Assembly (NCBI GenBank): GCA_949358305.1
Contig: OX442323.1
Coordinates: 9,238,001 to 9,302,000 of the forward strand
Direction of reading: 5' to 3'
DNA length: 64,000 nucleotides
Source of the DNA: Strigamia acuminata
Taxonomy: Eukaryota; Arthropoda; Chilopoda; Geophilomorpha; Linotaeniidae
The translations under genes were made by a program, and so were the position numbers. Below the pieces are notes generated by a model. It searched no databases and was not told the origin of the DNA. It was given only the letters and a program-made list of their open reading frames with translations. This document shows positions 24,950 to 35,944 of the stretch, piece after piece (positions within the stretch are counted from its first letter, which is position 1; the number at the start of each line of letters is the position of its first letter).

Positions 24950-27418
24950 ATGGGAAGGCGATCAATCAGCACCACTAAAAGTGGCAAATTTATGAATCCA
25001 ACAGACCAGGCTCGTGAGTAAAGTGTTTTACCGACTTATTCATTGAATAACAACGAACATTTTGACATTGCAGGCAAAGAAGCTCGGAAAAAAGAACTGA
25101 AAAAGGTGAAATTCTCTAATTAATTTACTTTTGTAAAAATTAATTTAATTCGAATTCAACAATTTCAGAACAAAAAACAACGACAAATGGTTCGAGCTGC
25201 GGTGTTGAAAGGGAAAGACCCGAATCAACTTATATTTGAAATGGAAAAAATCGACCGAATGGGTTTGTTGTTTAATTTCCAAAGAAAAAGACAATTTATT
25301 TGAATGTTAATTTGATAGAATTCGATGTCAATCAGCCGCCACAACTGAACGAGAAAGTATTAAAAGACAAAAGGAAGAAATTGCAAGAAACGTTCCACAG
25401 AGTGATGAGGTTGTATGAGAAGGAGGATCCGCCGCAGTGGATGGATTTGAAGAGATTGGAGATCGACTACGACAGAAGACGTGTTCAACTCATACAGTAC
25501 TATGGTTGGTCTTTTCGTCTTTTCGATTGTTGTCAAAGAATATTTTGATTTTAATTTATGATTTTACGATTTTTTTTTTTCATTTTTAGAGTCCGTTAAA
25601 CACGCTCAGCAAGTACAGGTGGATGATATCCCGTTGCCGGCGATGCCACACATTGGTAATTCGATTTTAATTTAATTAGTGGCGGATCAAATTAAGGTAG
25701 CATGGGTTAATTTGACGATCAGTTGCAAATTAATTGATTTTCTCGACGGAAAACGACATTTTCGTAAAAAAAAAATACATTTTTACAAAAAAATCAAAAA
25801 AAAAATGTATTTTTAAAGCCTAAAATTGCATTTGAATTTAATTTTCTGATGAAGATGTATTTTTAAAAGTAAAAATTGTATTTAAATTTAAGTTTTTGAT
25901 GAAAATGTATTTTGAAAGTGAAAAAGTTAAATTTTGCGTACGAAAAATGTGTGTTTTTAATTTTTACTTTTAGATTATTCACACATACCGCATCCCAGTG
26001 AGATTCCATTGCCGACACCACCTGTCATTCAACCACAGTCTATTCTAAAGAAACCGGTGTTGTACGTGTAAGTAAATAACATTTTCATTTTTAAAATTGT
26101 AGTAGGAAACGAACGATTTATTATTTTTCATCAGAGCGAGGACAATAACGAATCGAAGCAAAGCTCCGGGAGTTCCGCCGGGTCCACCTCCGGTGCTGAG
26201 TGACTGCGAAGACGACGATGAAAATCTGGGTAAACGAAAAATGCATTTCTAAAACGATTTTAATTTTAATTGCAAATTTGTATTTTTAGCAGAAATGATG
26301 GACGTGGATAACGACATTTTAGAAAGCATTACAGAACACGAAGAAACTAAACGTAAAGAAAACATTAAGAAAAAAGTGATTTATCATTCAAATTTTGATC
26401 ACTTGCATTAATTGAAGCAGTGAAACAACGCAAAATCCGGTTTGCCGACGACGGAAACGACGAAAGCGAGCAGGAAAAGGACACGAGGCTAAAATTCATG
26501 AGTCCGAGAAATGTGTCCCTCGTTACGGCGAACGTAATAGCCGGACAAGAATTGGCGGATTTCTTAAAGGAGGTGAATATTGCTTAAATTTAAAAAATGC
26601 CAAAACGCAATTGATCGATAACTAATTGATTGAATTAATTTGAAAAATGTGAGGTGGAAGAAGCGCAAATGCAAGACAAATCTGACAGCAGCGCCGATCC
26701 GGCGGCAGAAAAGGACGAACTTAAAGACACGAACCAAAGTGGAGCGCCGCATTCAATGACGGGCCCATCCGGGATGATGTTTCGGCCGCCGCCGATCAGG
26801 CCCAGCGGTTTGCCGCCTCCGCCTCGTCTGCCGCCTGGCCCGCCGCCCGGACGACCCGGGGGCCCACCCGGTCCACCGCCCGGATTACCACCGCGTATCT
26901 CCGGCCCGCCACTACGCCTACCGCCCGGGCCTCCGCCGGGAATGCCCCCGCCGAGGTTGATGCGACCCCCGGGCCTGCAGATGAATTCCATGGGCCCGCC
27001 GCCACCCAGCATGCAATCGGGGGGTAATCCGAACGTTTTGAGCGCACCCCCGAGTCTGATCAGTCGGCCCAAAGTGCAGGACGACGAAAAGAAGATGAGC
27101 GCAACCATAGAGGCCAAGCCGCAAATAAGGTGAGCTTATTTTGAAAAAAATTGAAAAGTTTTCCAATTTATTCTTTCTTTTTTGTGTTTCAGGAATTTGA
27201 GCGCAGATGTGACTCGGTTTACACCGACCTCGTTGAGGATCAAAAGGGAAGAGAAGAGGGGGAGACGGGAGCCGTCGAAATCAATGTCGACGTCGACGAT
27301 GGGAACGAAGAGCGACCCGTTGTTGAACATCGGGCCGAAACAGCCGCTGCCTTCAGCTTTGCCGACCAAGGACGACGCGTACGAACAGTTCATGAAGGAG
27401 ATGCAAGGACTTCTTTAA
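24950..27418 (+). CDS. WBP11: WBP11: WW-domain-binding spliceosomal protein
   Basis: Eleven coding exons: 24950-25013, 25074-25105, 25169-25262, 25319-25504, 25590-25655, 25974-26067, 26135-26229, 26290-26352, 26421-26572, 26654-27129, 27193-27418. They total 515 aa. The N-terminus MGRRSISTTKSGKFMNPTDQ with a Lys/Arg-rich helix, LNEKVLKDKRKKLQETF, and QVDDIPLPAMPH identify WBP11. Residues of exon 10 form a long proline/glycine/arginine tract (PPGPPPG-type repeats), the ligand for WW domains such as that of PQBP1. The C-terminus KDDAYEQFMKEMQGLL is conserved. WBP11 is nuclear and acts in pre-mRNA splicing. Exon 8 begins at a TAGCAG tandem acceptor, so one residue (Ala-Glu versus Glu) may be alternatively included. 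From exon 4's last bases onward the gene lies inside a tandemly duplicated segment. Confidence 0.95.
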
Positions 27419-27552
27419 TGGTCGCTTTTTTTATTGTAGTCTCTTGTTTATACATTTTTTTTTCATAATTTTGTTTTTGTTCAATTGGAGTTGAGTAATG
27501 AATGTAATTCTTATTTACGAATTTAAGAAGAAAAAATATTAAAATTAAAAAC

Positions 27553-27709
27553 TTACTCGGTGCGAATGCCAACCAAAGCGTAACACACTTCCACAATCGC
27601 AGCTAACAGTTGTTGCACATAATTTTGGTATGACAAAGACTCGTCTGGAAAAGAAAATGAGATAAAAGCTTTTCTAAAATCGTTTCAACCTACGAAAGTT
27701 CTCGGCCAT
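27553..27709 (-). CDS. Possible tiny two-exon gene or 5' exons of an unrecognised gene
   Basis: On the minus strand ATG at 27709 opens MAENF. A GT donor after 27694 and a strong acceptor (TTTTCCAG) before 27644 give an open frame reading HESLSYQNYVQQLLAAIVEV, then CYALVGIRTE and a TAA at 27553. The TAA overlaps a second good donor (CCGA|GTAAGT), so the product is either a 35-residue amphipathic/hydrophobic peptide or the start of a longer protein whose next exons I cannot find toward WBP11. It is convergent with WBP11. I do not recognise a family. An identical copy lies at 30117-30273. Confidence 0.3.
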
Positions 27710-27758
27710 CTGAGAATAGTGATAAACTACGAGAAAAGTCGAAATTATAGGGCAACTG

Positions 27759-28056
27759 ACTGGCTCGCCATCTATTGGATTTTATGAGAACTCTTACAAT
27801 TTTAAAATCGCCATTTTATTATGGAATCGGGTTTGTATATTACGTCATTACGTAATAACTGGAACAAAAATGAACTTTGTTACGATTAATTCGTTTAGTT
27901 TTAATGCGCTAATGTTAGTACACATCAAACAAAACGAATAAATTTGTTTTGAATCGGAGTTAATATTGTGCAAAACATGCTAGCGCCATCTCGGAGATTT
28001 ACGTCGAACTTGTAAAGTTCGCACGAAATCCGATAGATGGCAACCCAGTTTTCTCG
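27759..28056. mobile_element. MITE-like inverted-repeat element
   Basis: The left end reads ACTGGCTCGCCATCTATTGG and the right end reads, on the other strand, ACTGGGTTGCCATCTATCGG, each followed by ATTT. This makes imperfect terminal inverted repeats of about 26 bp around a 290-bp non-coding, A/T-rich core containing TACGTCATTACGTAATAAC. No transposase is encoded. Small inverted-repeat elements with GCCATCT ends are common in arthropod genomes (general knowledge). A TACGAGAAAA block also precedes the left end at 27728, matching the right flank in inverse. Confidence 0.6.
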
Positions 28057-28153
28057 TACAGTACTATGGTTGGTCTTTTCGTCTTTTCGATTGTTGTCAA
28101 AGAATATTTTGATTTTAATTTATGATTTTACGATTTTTTTTTTTCATTTTTAG

Positions 28154-29982
28154 AGTCCGTTAAACACGCTCAGCAAGTACAGGTGGATGATATCCCGTTG
28201 CCGGCGATGCCACACATTGGTAATTCGATTTTAATTTAATTAGTGGCGGATCAAATTAAGGTAGCATGGGTTAATTTGACGATCAGTTGCAAATTAATTG
28301 ATTTTCTCGACGGAAAACGACATTTTCGTAAAAAAAAAATACATTTTTACAAAAAAATCAAAAAAAAAATGTATTTTTAAAGCCTAAAATTGCATTTGAA
28401 TTTAATTTTCTGATGAAGATGTATTTTTAAAAGTAAAAATTGTATTTAAATTTAAGTTTTTGATGAAAATGTATTTTGAAAGTGAAAAAGTTAAATTTTG
28501 CGTACGAAAAATGTGTGTTTTTAATTTTTACTTTTAGATTATTCACACATACCGCATCCCAGTGAGATTCCATTGCCGACACCACCTGTCATTCAACCAC
28601 AGTCTATTCTAAAGAAACCGGTGTTGTACGTGTAAGTAAATAACATTTTCATTTTTAAAATTGTAGTAGGAAACGAACGATTTATTATTTTTCATCAGAG
28701 CGAGGACAATAACGAATCGAAGCAAAGCTCCGGGAGTTCCGCCGGGTCCACCTCCGGTGCTGAGTGACTGCGAAGACGACGATGAAAATCTGGGTAAACG
28801 AAAAATGCATTTCTAAAACGATTTTAATTTTAATTGCAAATTTGTATTTTTAGCAGAAATGATGGACGTGGATAACGACATTTTAGAAAGCATTACAGAA
28901 CACGAAGAAACTAAACGTAAAGAAAACATTAAGAAAAAAGTGATTTATCATTCAAATTTTGATCACTTGCATTAATTGAAGCAGTGAAACAACGCAAAAT
29001 CCGGTTTGCCGACGACGGAAACGACGAAAGCGAGCAGGAAAAGGACACGAGGCTAAAATTCATGAGTCCGAGAAATGTGTCCCTCGTTACGGCGAACGTA
29101 ATAGCCGGACAAGAATTGGCGGATTTCTTAAAGGAGGTGAATATTGCTTAAATTTAAAAAATGCCAAAACGCAATTGATCGATAACTAATTGATTGAATT
29201 AATTTGAAAAATGTGAGGTGGAAGAAGCGCAAATGCAAGACAAATCTGACAGCAGCGCCGATCCGGCGGCAGAAAAGGACGAACTTAAAGACACGAACCA
29301 AAGTGGAGCGCCGCATTCAATGACGGGCCCATCCGGGATGATGTTTCGGCCGCCGCCGATCAGGCCCAGCGGTTTGCCGCCTCCGCCTCGTCTGCCGCCT
29401 GGCCCGCCGCCCGGACGACCCGGGGGCCCACCCGGTCCACCGCCCGGATTACCACCGCGTATCTCCGGCCCGCCACTACGCCTACCGCCCGGGCCTCCGC
29501 CGGGAATGCCCCCGCCGAGGTTGATGCGACCCCCGGGCCTGCAGATGAATTCCATGGGCCCGCCGCCACCCAGCATGCAATCGGGGGGTAATCCGAACGT
29601 TTTGAGCGCACCCCCGAGTCTGATCAGTCGGCCCAAAGTGCAGGACGACGAAAAGAAGATGAGCGCAACCATAGAGGCCAAGCCGCAAATAAGGTGAGCT
29701 TATTTTGAAAAAAATTGAAAAGTTTTCCAATTTATTCTTTCTTTTTTGTGTTTCAGGAATTTGAGCGCAGATGTGACTCGGTTTACACCGACCTCGTTGA
29801 GGATCAAAAGGGAAGAGAAGAGGGGGAGACGGGAGCCGTCGAAATCAATGTCGACGTCGACGATGGGAACGAAGAGCGACCCGTTGTTGAACATCGGGCC
29901 GAAACAGCCGCTGCCTTCAGCTTTGCCGACCAAGGACGACGCGTACGAACAGTTCATGAAGGAGATGCAAGGACTTCTTTAA
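28154..29982 (+). pseudogene. 5'-truncated WBP11 copy (exons 5-11)
   Basis: Exons 5-11 of WBP11 recur at 28154-28219, 28538-28631, 28699-28793, 28854-28916, 28985-29136, 29218-29693 and 29757-29982, with the same stop. The part with the start codon and exons 1-4 is missing, apart from the final 12 bases of exon 4 at 28057-28068. No promoter or replacement first exon is visible. The exons carry no lesion, so the copy is dead only by truncation. Exon 10 alone could still open with an internal Met, but nothing supports its translation. It could also be an assembly duplicate of the same locus. Confidence 0.8.
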
Positions 29983-30116
29983 TGGTCGCTTTTTTTATTG
30001 TAGTCTCTTGTTTATACATTTTTTTTTCATAATTTTGTTTTTGTTCAATTGGAGTTGAGTAATGAATGTAATTCTTATTTACGAATTTAAGAAGAAAAAA
30101 TATTAAAATTAAAAAC

Positions 30117-30273
30117 TTACTCGGTGCGAATGCCAACCAAAGCGTAACACACTTCCACAATCGCAGCTAACAGTTGTTGCACATAATTTTGGTATGACAA
30201 AGACTCGTCTGGAAAAGAAAATGAGATAAAAGCTTTTCTAAAATCGTTTCAACCTACGAAAGTTCTCGGCCAT
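30117..30273 (-). CDS. Second copy of the possible tiny minus-strand gene
   Basis: Exact duplicate, within the 2,564-bp tandem repeat, of the two-exon frame at 27553-27709. The same start, splice sites and stop are present. It is supported only as a duplicated hypothetical. Confidence 0.25.
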
Positions 30274-30322
30274 CTGAGAATAGTGATAAACTACGAGAAA
30301 AGTCGAAATTATAGGGCAACTG

Positions 30323-30620
30323 ACTGGCTCGCCATCTATTGGATTTTATGAGAACTCTTACAATTTTAAAATCGCCATTTTATTATGGAATCGGGTTTGT
30401 ATATTACGTCATTACGTAATAACTGGAACAAAAATGAACTTTGTTACGATTAATTCGTTTAGTTTTAATGCGCTAATGTTAGTACACATCAAACAAAACG
30501 AATAAATTTGTTTTGAATCGGAGTTAATATTGTGCAAAACATGCTAGCGCCATCTCGGAGATTTACGTCGAACTTGTAAAGTTCGCACGAAATCCGATAG
30601 ATGGCAACCCAGTTTTCTCG
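30323..30620. mobile_element. MITE-like element, duplicated copy
   Basis: Identical to 27759-28056 as part of the tandem duplication. Its right edge is the right edge of the duplicated segment. Confidence 0.6.
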
Positions 30621-31017
30621 TATGAAAAGTACGTCATTTTGCAATAACTAGATTAAAAGGAGATTTATTATCGTCAAACCGTTTGTTTTAACTGCGGGAA
30701 TATTAGTACATGTCATACGTATAGAACAAATTCGTTTGAAATCGCAATATATAATATGCCGAATCTGTTGGCGCCATTCTGGTAATCGGGCTTTTAAATT
30801 ACGTCATTACATAATAACTCGAACAAAAATGAACTTTGTTACAATTAATTCGTTTAGTTCTAATGCGCTAATGTTAGTACACATCAAACAAAACGAATAA
30901 ATTTGTTTTGAATCGGAGATAATATTGTGCAAAACATGCTGGCGCCATCTCGGAGATTTCCTTCGAACTTGTAAAGTTCGCACGAAATCCGATAGCTGGC
31001 AACCCGGTTTTCTCGCA
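30621..31017. repeat. Two diverged partial copies of the MITE-like element
   Basis: 30795-31017 closely matches the core and right end of the element: TTACGTCATTACATAATAAC, then AACTTTGTTACAATTAATTC, ending GATAGCTGGCAACCCGGTTTTCTCG. The preceding 30621-30794 matches the same core more weakly (TACGTCATTTTGCAATAACT, ATTAGTACATGTCAT, GGCGCCATTCTGG). Three or four related units therefore lie head to tail just downstream of the duplicated segment. Confidence 0.6.
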
Positions 31018-31208
31018 GTTTTCACGTTAAATCGTCACCACTCAAATTATAGTCATGAGATCCTTCAACTCCAGTGACAATACTCCGTTTCTGCGCAGCA
31101 CAAAATACATTCACGAAATTATTATTTTGGGACTAAATATTGTTTTTAATTAAAGATTTCTATTTTCAGCAGTAGACGGAGACACCGGTCGCGGCACTCT
31201 CGTCCAAA

Positions 31209-32839
31209 ATGGCGATGGCTATGTCCAAGTTAGTTAACGTTGCAGTAGGTGCTGGCCTGTCGATTACCGCGGCCGGATTGCTTCTAATCCTCTATCTGCG
31301 TCGCGTAAGTGACTAACAACACCGCTAGACACCCCGTTCTTAATGAACTTTGATTCTTAGAAAGAGGAGCAGGAATTCGAGTCGAAATTCTCGGCGATTT
31401 GCAAAGAGCGAACGAGATCCGCCAATCAGTCCGTCATCCGCGTCAAAATCCCCAAACATTGCCTCGGCGTGGTCATAGGAAGACAAGGCGCGAACGTCAA
31501 AGAAATCCAAGAAACAACCAAGACAAAGATCGAATTCCCCAACAAAGGTCACGACCAATTAAATAGAAATCAATAAATAAACAAATAAACATTGTAATTT
31601 AGATGCGGCCGGCGATCAATGCGAAGTTGTGATCCGCGGCCATGCCGACGACGTGCGAGTGGCCGAGATGAAGATCAACGAGACCATCAAGGAGCTGCTT
31701 TCGATCGAGACGCACGAAATGTTCATCCCGTCAGACGCGTGCGGGCGCATCATCGGGCGGAACGGCGAAAACATCCGCTACATGTGTCGCATATCCAAAG
31801 CCAAGATCAACGTGGACGCGAGAAATAGGTGCGCAAGGACGCAGCGAGTGACCATCAGGTAGTAAAAGCAAAACAAAACAAATTATGGCGAAATTGACGC
31901 TTGCCGTGAGCAGGGGGTCGCCGTCGCAGATCGAGTACGTCAAGGAGCTCATCAACGAGAAATTGACGGAGCTGGACAGGGAGCAGACGCGATTCAGTTC
32001 GGATCCGAACAAGGAGAGGAAGATCCTGAGCATCGGATCGCCCGACGACACTCAAGTAAATTTAAAATTTAAAATTTGAAATTTGAAATGTAAATGTTAA
32101 ATGTGAAATGAAATGTTGTAGCCGTACTGTTTGGATGATGTGCAAACGGAGAAACTCGTGTCGACGTCCAGCGACGGGTTCATCGAGGTTTACGTGTCGA
32201 CGGTGAAATCGCCGCACCAGTTCTGGGTGCAGGTGGTGCAGGGAGGAAAGTGCATCGAGTTGGACAAACTAATTGAGGAAATGACCGATTATTACGAGGC
32301 GAATCCGAACGCCAACATGCTGGAAGAGGTGAGATTTGAGAATTGATTCGGTTTGAGTTGGTTTTGATTTTGTGACGATTGATTGATTGATTCAGGTGAA
32401 AATCGGCGACATCGTGGCGGCGCCGTTCAACCACGACAACTGCTGGTACCGCGTGCGGGTGGAGGAGCTGGAGGAGGACGCGTACACGCCGGCCGAGAGG
32501 AAAGTGACTCTGCACTACGTGGATTTTGGAGATGTGGAGACGCTCGTGTTGAGCCAACTGCGTGGTCTGGACAAAACGTGCTTGCGTCTTCCGTTGCAGG
32601 CCATCGAGTGCAGTTTGGGGGGCGTCGAGCCGTTCGCCGACGCGTGGACCAGCGAAGCCGCGCAGTCGTTCGCGAACATGTGCAAAGTTGCTCAATGGAA
32701 AACGCTCATGCTGAGAGTTGTGGACGATTTCTGCGCAAAGATTCCTCGAGTAGAACTCATAGACACAAGCGGGCCCGTCAACGTCGTGTTTGCGGACGAA
32801 CTGGTCAAGGAAAAACACGCTAAACTCGAAGACAAATAA
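31209..32839 (+). CDS. TDRKH: TDRKH/Papi: mitochondrial KH-Tudor piRNA-biogenesis protein
   Basis: Six coding exons (31209-31304, 31361-31547, 31603-31858, 31914-32055, 32122-32328, 32396-32839) encode 443 aa. Residues about 8-30 form a membrane anchor (VAVGAGLSITAAGLLLILYL) followed by Arg-Arg, as in Papi/TDRKH on the outer mitochondrial membrane. KH1 has the GxxG loop in VVIGRQGANV, and KH2 in RIIGRNGENI. The Tudor domain follows (IGDIVAAPFNHDNCWYRVRV, YVDFGD) with the aromatic and Asp positions expected of a dimethyl-arginine pocket. The known role is binding of methylated PIWI proteins and support of pre-piRNA 3' trimming. Exon 1 follows an acceptor at about 31170, so there is a 5' UTR intron. 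AATAAA lies near 32868. The Arg codon at each end of intron 3 is split cleanly. Confidence 0.95.
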
Positions 32840-33052
32840 AATATAATCAAATCAAAATCAATCGATCAATAAAGTCAGTCGTTTCTCATTCAAAATCATA
32901 TTAGACTAAATTATTTACTCAACGAAAATCAAAAAACATAAACGATCAGATCACAAGTGAAAAATAGAATTAAGAATAATAATAATAATAATAATAATTT
33001 TGACAGGAACGTGATAAAATGAATCTCTTTTGTGTTCTCATGGAGTTTAGCG

Positions 33053-34539
33053 TCATTTACGCAGCAGGTCAACATAGACCCACGTGTAAAGGCGTTTGAG
33101 TAGAATGTCGCGACGCTTATACTTGAGGGAGTTGAGTCCGTCATTTCTTATCCTTTGTTTTCCTTTATACAATATATTATACCTATCAGGATTTGGGTCC
33201 TGTTTTTTGTGTTTCAGCATCTTGTAGCGGGCGATATTTGCTTGGTATCTTGATATGTGATAACCAGACATAGTCACCCTGAAGAAGATAAAAGAAAAAA
33301 AAATAATCAATTAACTTTTAATTGAGTAATTTAATTAATTCAATCCAACCTGTTGGACATATCGTCGTCCTCGCCGCCCCAGCCCCAGAACATGTTGGAA
33401 AATCCGTTCACTTTCTGCATGTGGCTTTTGTTGAGCGCGCAAACTCCGCCGAAAAGAATTTCGTAGGGTAGTCTTGTAAAAAAAAGGAAAAAATTTGATT
33501 TAAAATTTAAAATTAAAATTTTCTTTTTAATTTTCGTTACTTGTAACTGAATACGTCGATGGCGACCGACATGTGTCGGGGTTGCTCGGGGCACGAGTAC
33601 AAATTCCTGTCGTCCTCGGGGATGAGGTCAACGTCATGGAACACGAAGCACTGATAGTCGTACTGCTTCAAACTCTCGACGAATCCCACGTTCATGAGCA
33701 TGGCGCGGTTGAAGCGGGTCTTGGGCACTTGCTCCACCACGTAGATGCCGTAGTCGAGCTGCTGGCGCTGCAGCATCGGGTGCAGGTTATGCAGGAAAAT
33801 GCGCAAATGAGTCTCGCGGTCGCGGTACGGGATGATGATGGCTACGCGGTGCCGGGAACGACATTCCTTCGGCTTGAATCGACCGCCCAGCTCCAGTTCC
33901 GGGTGCATTTTCTCCAACTTCTCCAAAGACGGAGCCTCGGTCCACACTTTCAACGCTCCGACTAAAGCGAACGAAACCAAGGGTCACTCACTCCCAATTA
34001 TTTCACACTCATCCGAGCGAATAAAAAACGAGGAAACAAAACACATCATCGCCAACTCTTCATTCTTATTATATTCATTATATTTATTATATTTATTACT
34101 CACCTAATTTGGGTGGAACGAGCGGGCAGAGTGTGAGATCGGAATTTCTGCTCGCATTGTTTTTCTTTCTTCTTTCCGAGACTGGGACTGAGACTGAGAC
34201 TGATTTTAACTCTTTCTCTGATTTTAACTTTGTCTCTGACTTTAACTTGAACTTTAAGTCTGCTGTGGAATTGGAAGTCGAATTCCAAGCTGAGAGAGGC
34301 AGAAACGGAGATGAGGGCGACTTCGGCGGATGAATCATGGAGGACGACGTGTTTGATGAGTTGAACGAAAAGTAGGTGTTGGTTTGGTAGAAAAATACGT
34401 TGAGGCTATACTGGGCCGCCAAGAGAACCAACACGACGATGATGAGGATCTTGTAGAAATGCTGACGGCACAAGAAGACGAACGAACGCGAATGCGAATG
34501 CGACAGATTTGTGTTCATCGGCCATGACGCTTTAGCCAT
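33053..34539 (-). CDS. Beta-1,4-galactosyltransferase (B4GALT family), type II Golgi enzyme
   Basis: Four coding exons (34104-34539, 33541-33961, 33350-33472, 33053-33278) give 401 aa. The N-terminal cytosolic tail is followed by a signal anchor (ILIIVVLVLLAAQYSLNVFF). A Ser/Lys-rich low-complexity stem leads into the GT7 catalytic domain. Motifs: RVAIIIPYRDRETHLRIFL, FHDVDLIPEDDRN with the Mn2+-binding DxD, CPEQPRHMSVAID, LFGGVCALNK, FWGWGGEDDD (the metal/acceptor loop), and SGYHISRY. It transfers Gal (or GalNAc, as in some invertebrate members) from the UDP-sugar to terminal GlcNAc. The acidic PEDDRN segment is complete, so the enzyme should be active. Which B4GALT subfamily it belongs to cannot be fixed by eye. 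A 5' UTR acceptor lies near 34580. Confidence 0.93.
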
Positions 34540-35944
34540 TTCTTCATTTCATCTTTCTTCGCACGTTTTGTTTCCCTCCTGGAAGGAATCGACGAGAAGA
34601 AAAGAAAAGAAAAGAAAAGAATAGAGCGCTTATTTCATCTGCTTTTTTATAGCGGTGATGCAATCATTTTTTCATACGGTCAGGTTGCAAAAACATGACC
34701 GGAACGGTCGAGAAAAAAGATGTAAGAAATGATTTAAAAAGGAGGAAAATGTCGGGGTTACGGTCGGGAACTTGCGCGTCGAGATCGGTTTGGAACGTTT
34801 ACTTACACTTGACGATATTTCTACATCTACCCATTGATGTTTGGTCACACCAATGGACGGAATTGGACAGTCCTGCGCATAATCTGGCTCTACCGACAAT
34901 GCGCCATCGCGAGCCGACGTGACTCTGACTCTGACCCGTGACCGAACCCAGTTTCATGCAACAGCGGCTCCGCGCGTTAAAACTTGGAAACTCTAGCTCG
35001 ACGAATGAAGGAGAGGATAATGCATCAGCAGTATTGGGTGAGCGGGAAACATTGGGTTTGAATTTGTTCTTTTTAAATTCTTATTGATTTTAATTTTAAC
35101 AACTGTTCTTGCATTTTTTGTTTTCAACAACAAATAAAGAAATATAATTAACACTTGCGATCAAATTCACTTACGGTACAATTCAAAGGTTTCCTGTAAA
35201 GAAAGCAAATCAGATAATCTCGGTGCGCGCAAGTTTTCGCTTCATTGTGATGAAATATTAAGTACTCCGTAATAAAAACTAGACAGGCAATAGGGAAGCC
35301 AATCAGGGCACGACACCGAAAATTGACATATGCGTTGTAAAAGAAAAATAAATAAATAAATATATATTTCGTAATAAATACTAAAGCAAATACTAAAAAA
35401 ATTTAGCCATGAACAACAAAAAAAAATTTCTATGTTAAAGTAAGAAAAAAGAATTGAATTAAAATCAATAATATAAAAATAAAAATACAATAAAATCAAT
35501 AAAATTAAAATATTTTTTTTATCATTCCGTTTCCCGTAATTCTAGCCTAAAATAAACGAATAAACTTCAAAAAAGAACATTAGTGTCGTTACGTCGTAGC
35601 AGTCGCAAGGACAAGCGCCGTTTCGCGCAGCTGCATCGCTGCATTACCCACGCCTAGTTTTGCCGGTGATATTACAAACCATCGAAGAATGATTGGTCTA
35701 TATTCTATTTTTCTACATTTCATCCTGAAATAAAAATAAAAACAATACGAAAATTAATTTTATCTCGGATCGAGTTTATATCCGTAAATAAATTAAAGCA
35801 AACAAAAAGACGAGCAGGTGCGGGGCCACATGCTAAATGTTCAGCAGCGGCATCTGCCCGCGCACGCCATGGTTAATGGGCGAGTAATGAACATCGAGAT
35901 TACGTGTGAAACTACTTCGAGGCAACGCGGCATTGCGGCTAAAC
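34540..35944. other. Intergenic region between B4GALT and NUS1 (divergent promoters)
   Basis: I see no recognisable gene. On the minus strand an acceptor near 34580 (CCTTCCAG) and a possible donor near 34806 (CAAGT|GTAAGT) suggest a B4GALT 5' UTR intron. 35240-35530 is a very A/T-rich stretch. GC-richer islands at about 34900-35000 and 35590-35660 are the best promoter candidates. Confidence 0.4.

Larger units (their letters stand above)
25493..28056 (+). repeat. Tandem segmental duplication, copy 1 (2,564 bp)
   Basis: This segment is repeated directly at 28057-30620 with a constant offset of 2,564 bp. It starts in the last 12 bases of WBP11 exon 4 (TACAGTAC...), contains exons 5-11, the WBP11 3' end, a small minus-strand frame and a MITE-like element. 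It ends exactly at that element's outer edge (TTTTCTCG). I found no base differences by eye, including in introns. Confidence 0.95.
28057..30620 (+). repeat. Tandem segmental duplication, copy 2 (2,564 bp)
   Basis: Direct repeat of 25493-28056. Copy 1 follows ...CAACTCA and copy 2 follows ...TTTTCTCG, and both begin TACAGTAC. Copy 2 is followed by TATGAAAAG, so only TA is shared at the right junction. Identity over introns and spacers means a very recent event or an assembly duplication. Confidence 0.95.

Noticed and set aside
26635-27117. 160-residue Gly/Pro-rich minus-strand frame opposite WBP11 exon 10 (again at 29199-29681)
   Set aside because: Antisense of the proline-codon tract; no splice or family support.
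32180-32818. 212-codon minus-strand frame and 32383-32823 plus-strand frame in another phase over TDRKH exons 5-6
   Set aside because: Shadows of the Tudor-domain coding sequence.
34695-34922. 75-codon plus-strand frame upstream of B4GALT
   Set aside because: No splice sites or motif; lies in probable 5' UTR or promoter DNA of the opposite strand.
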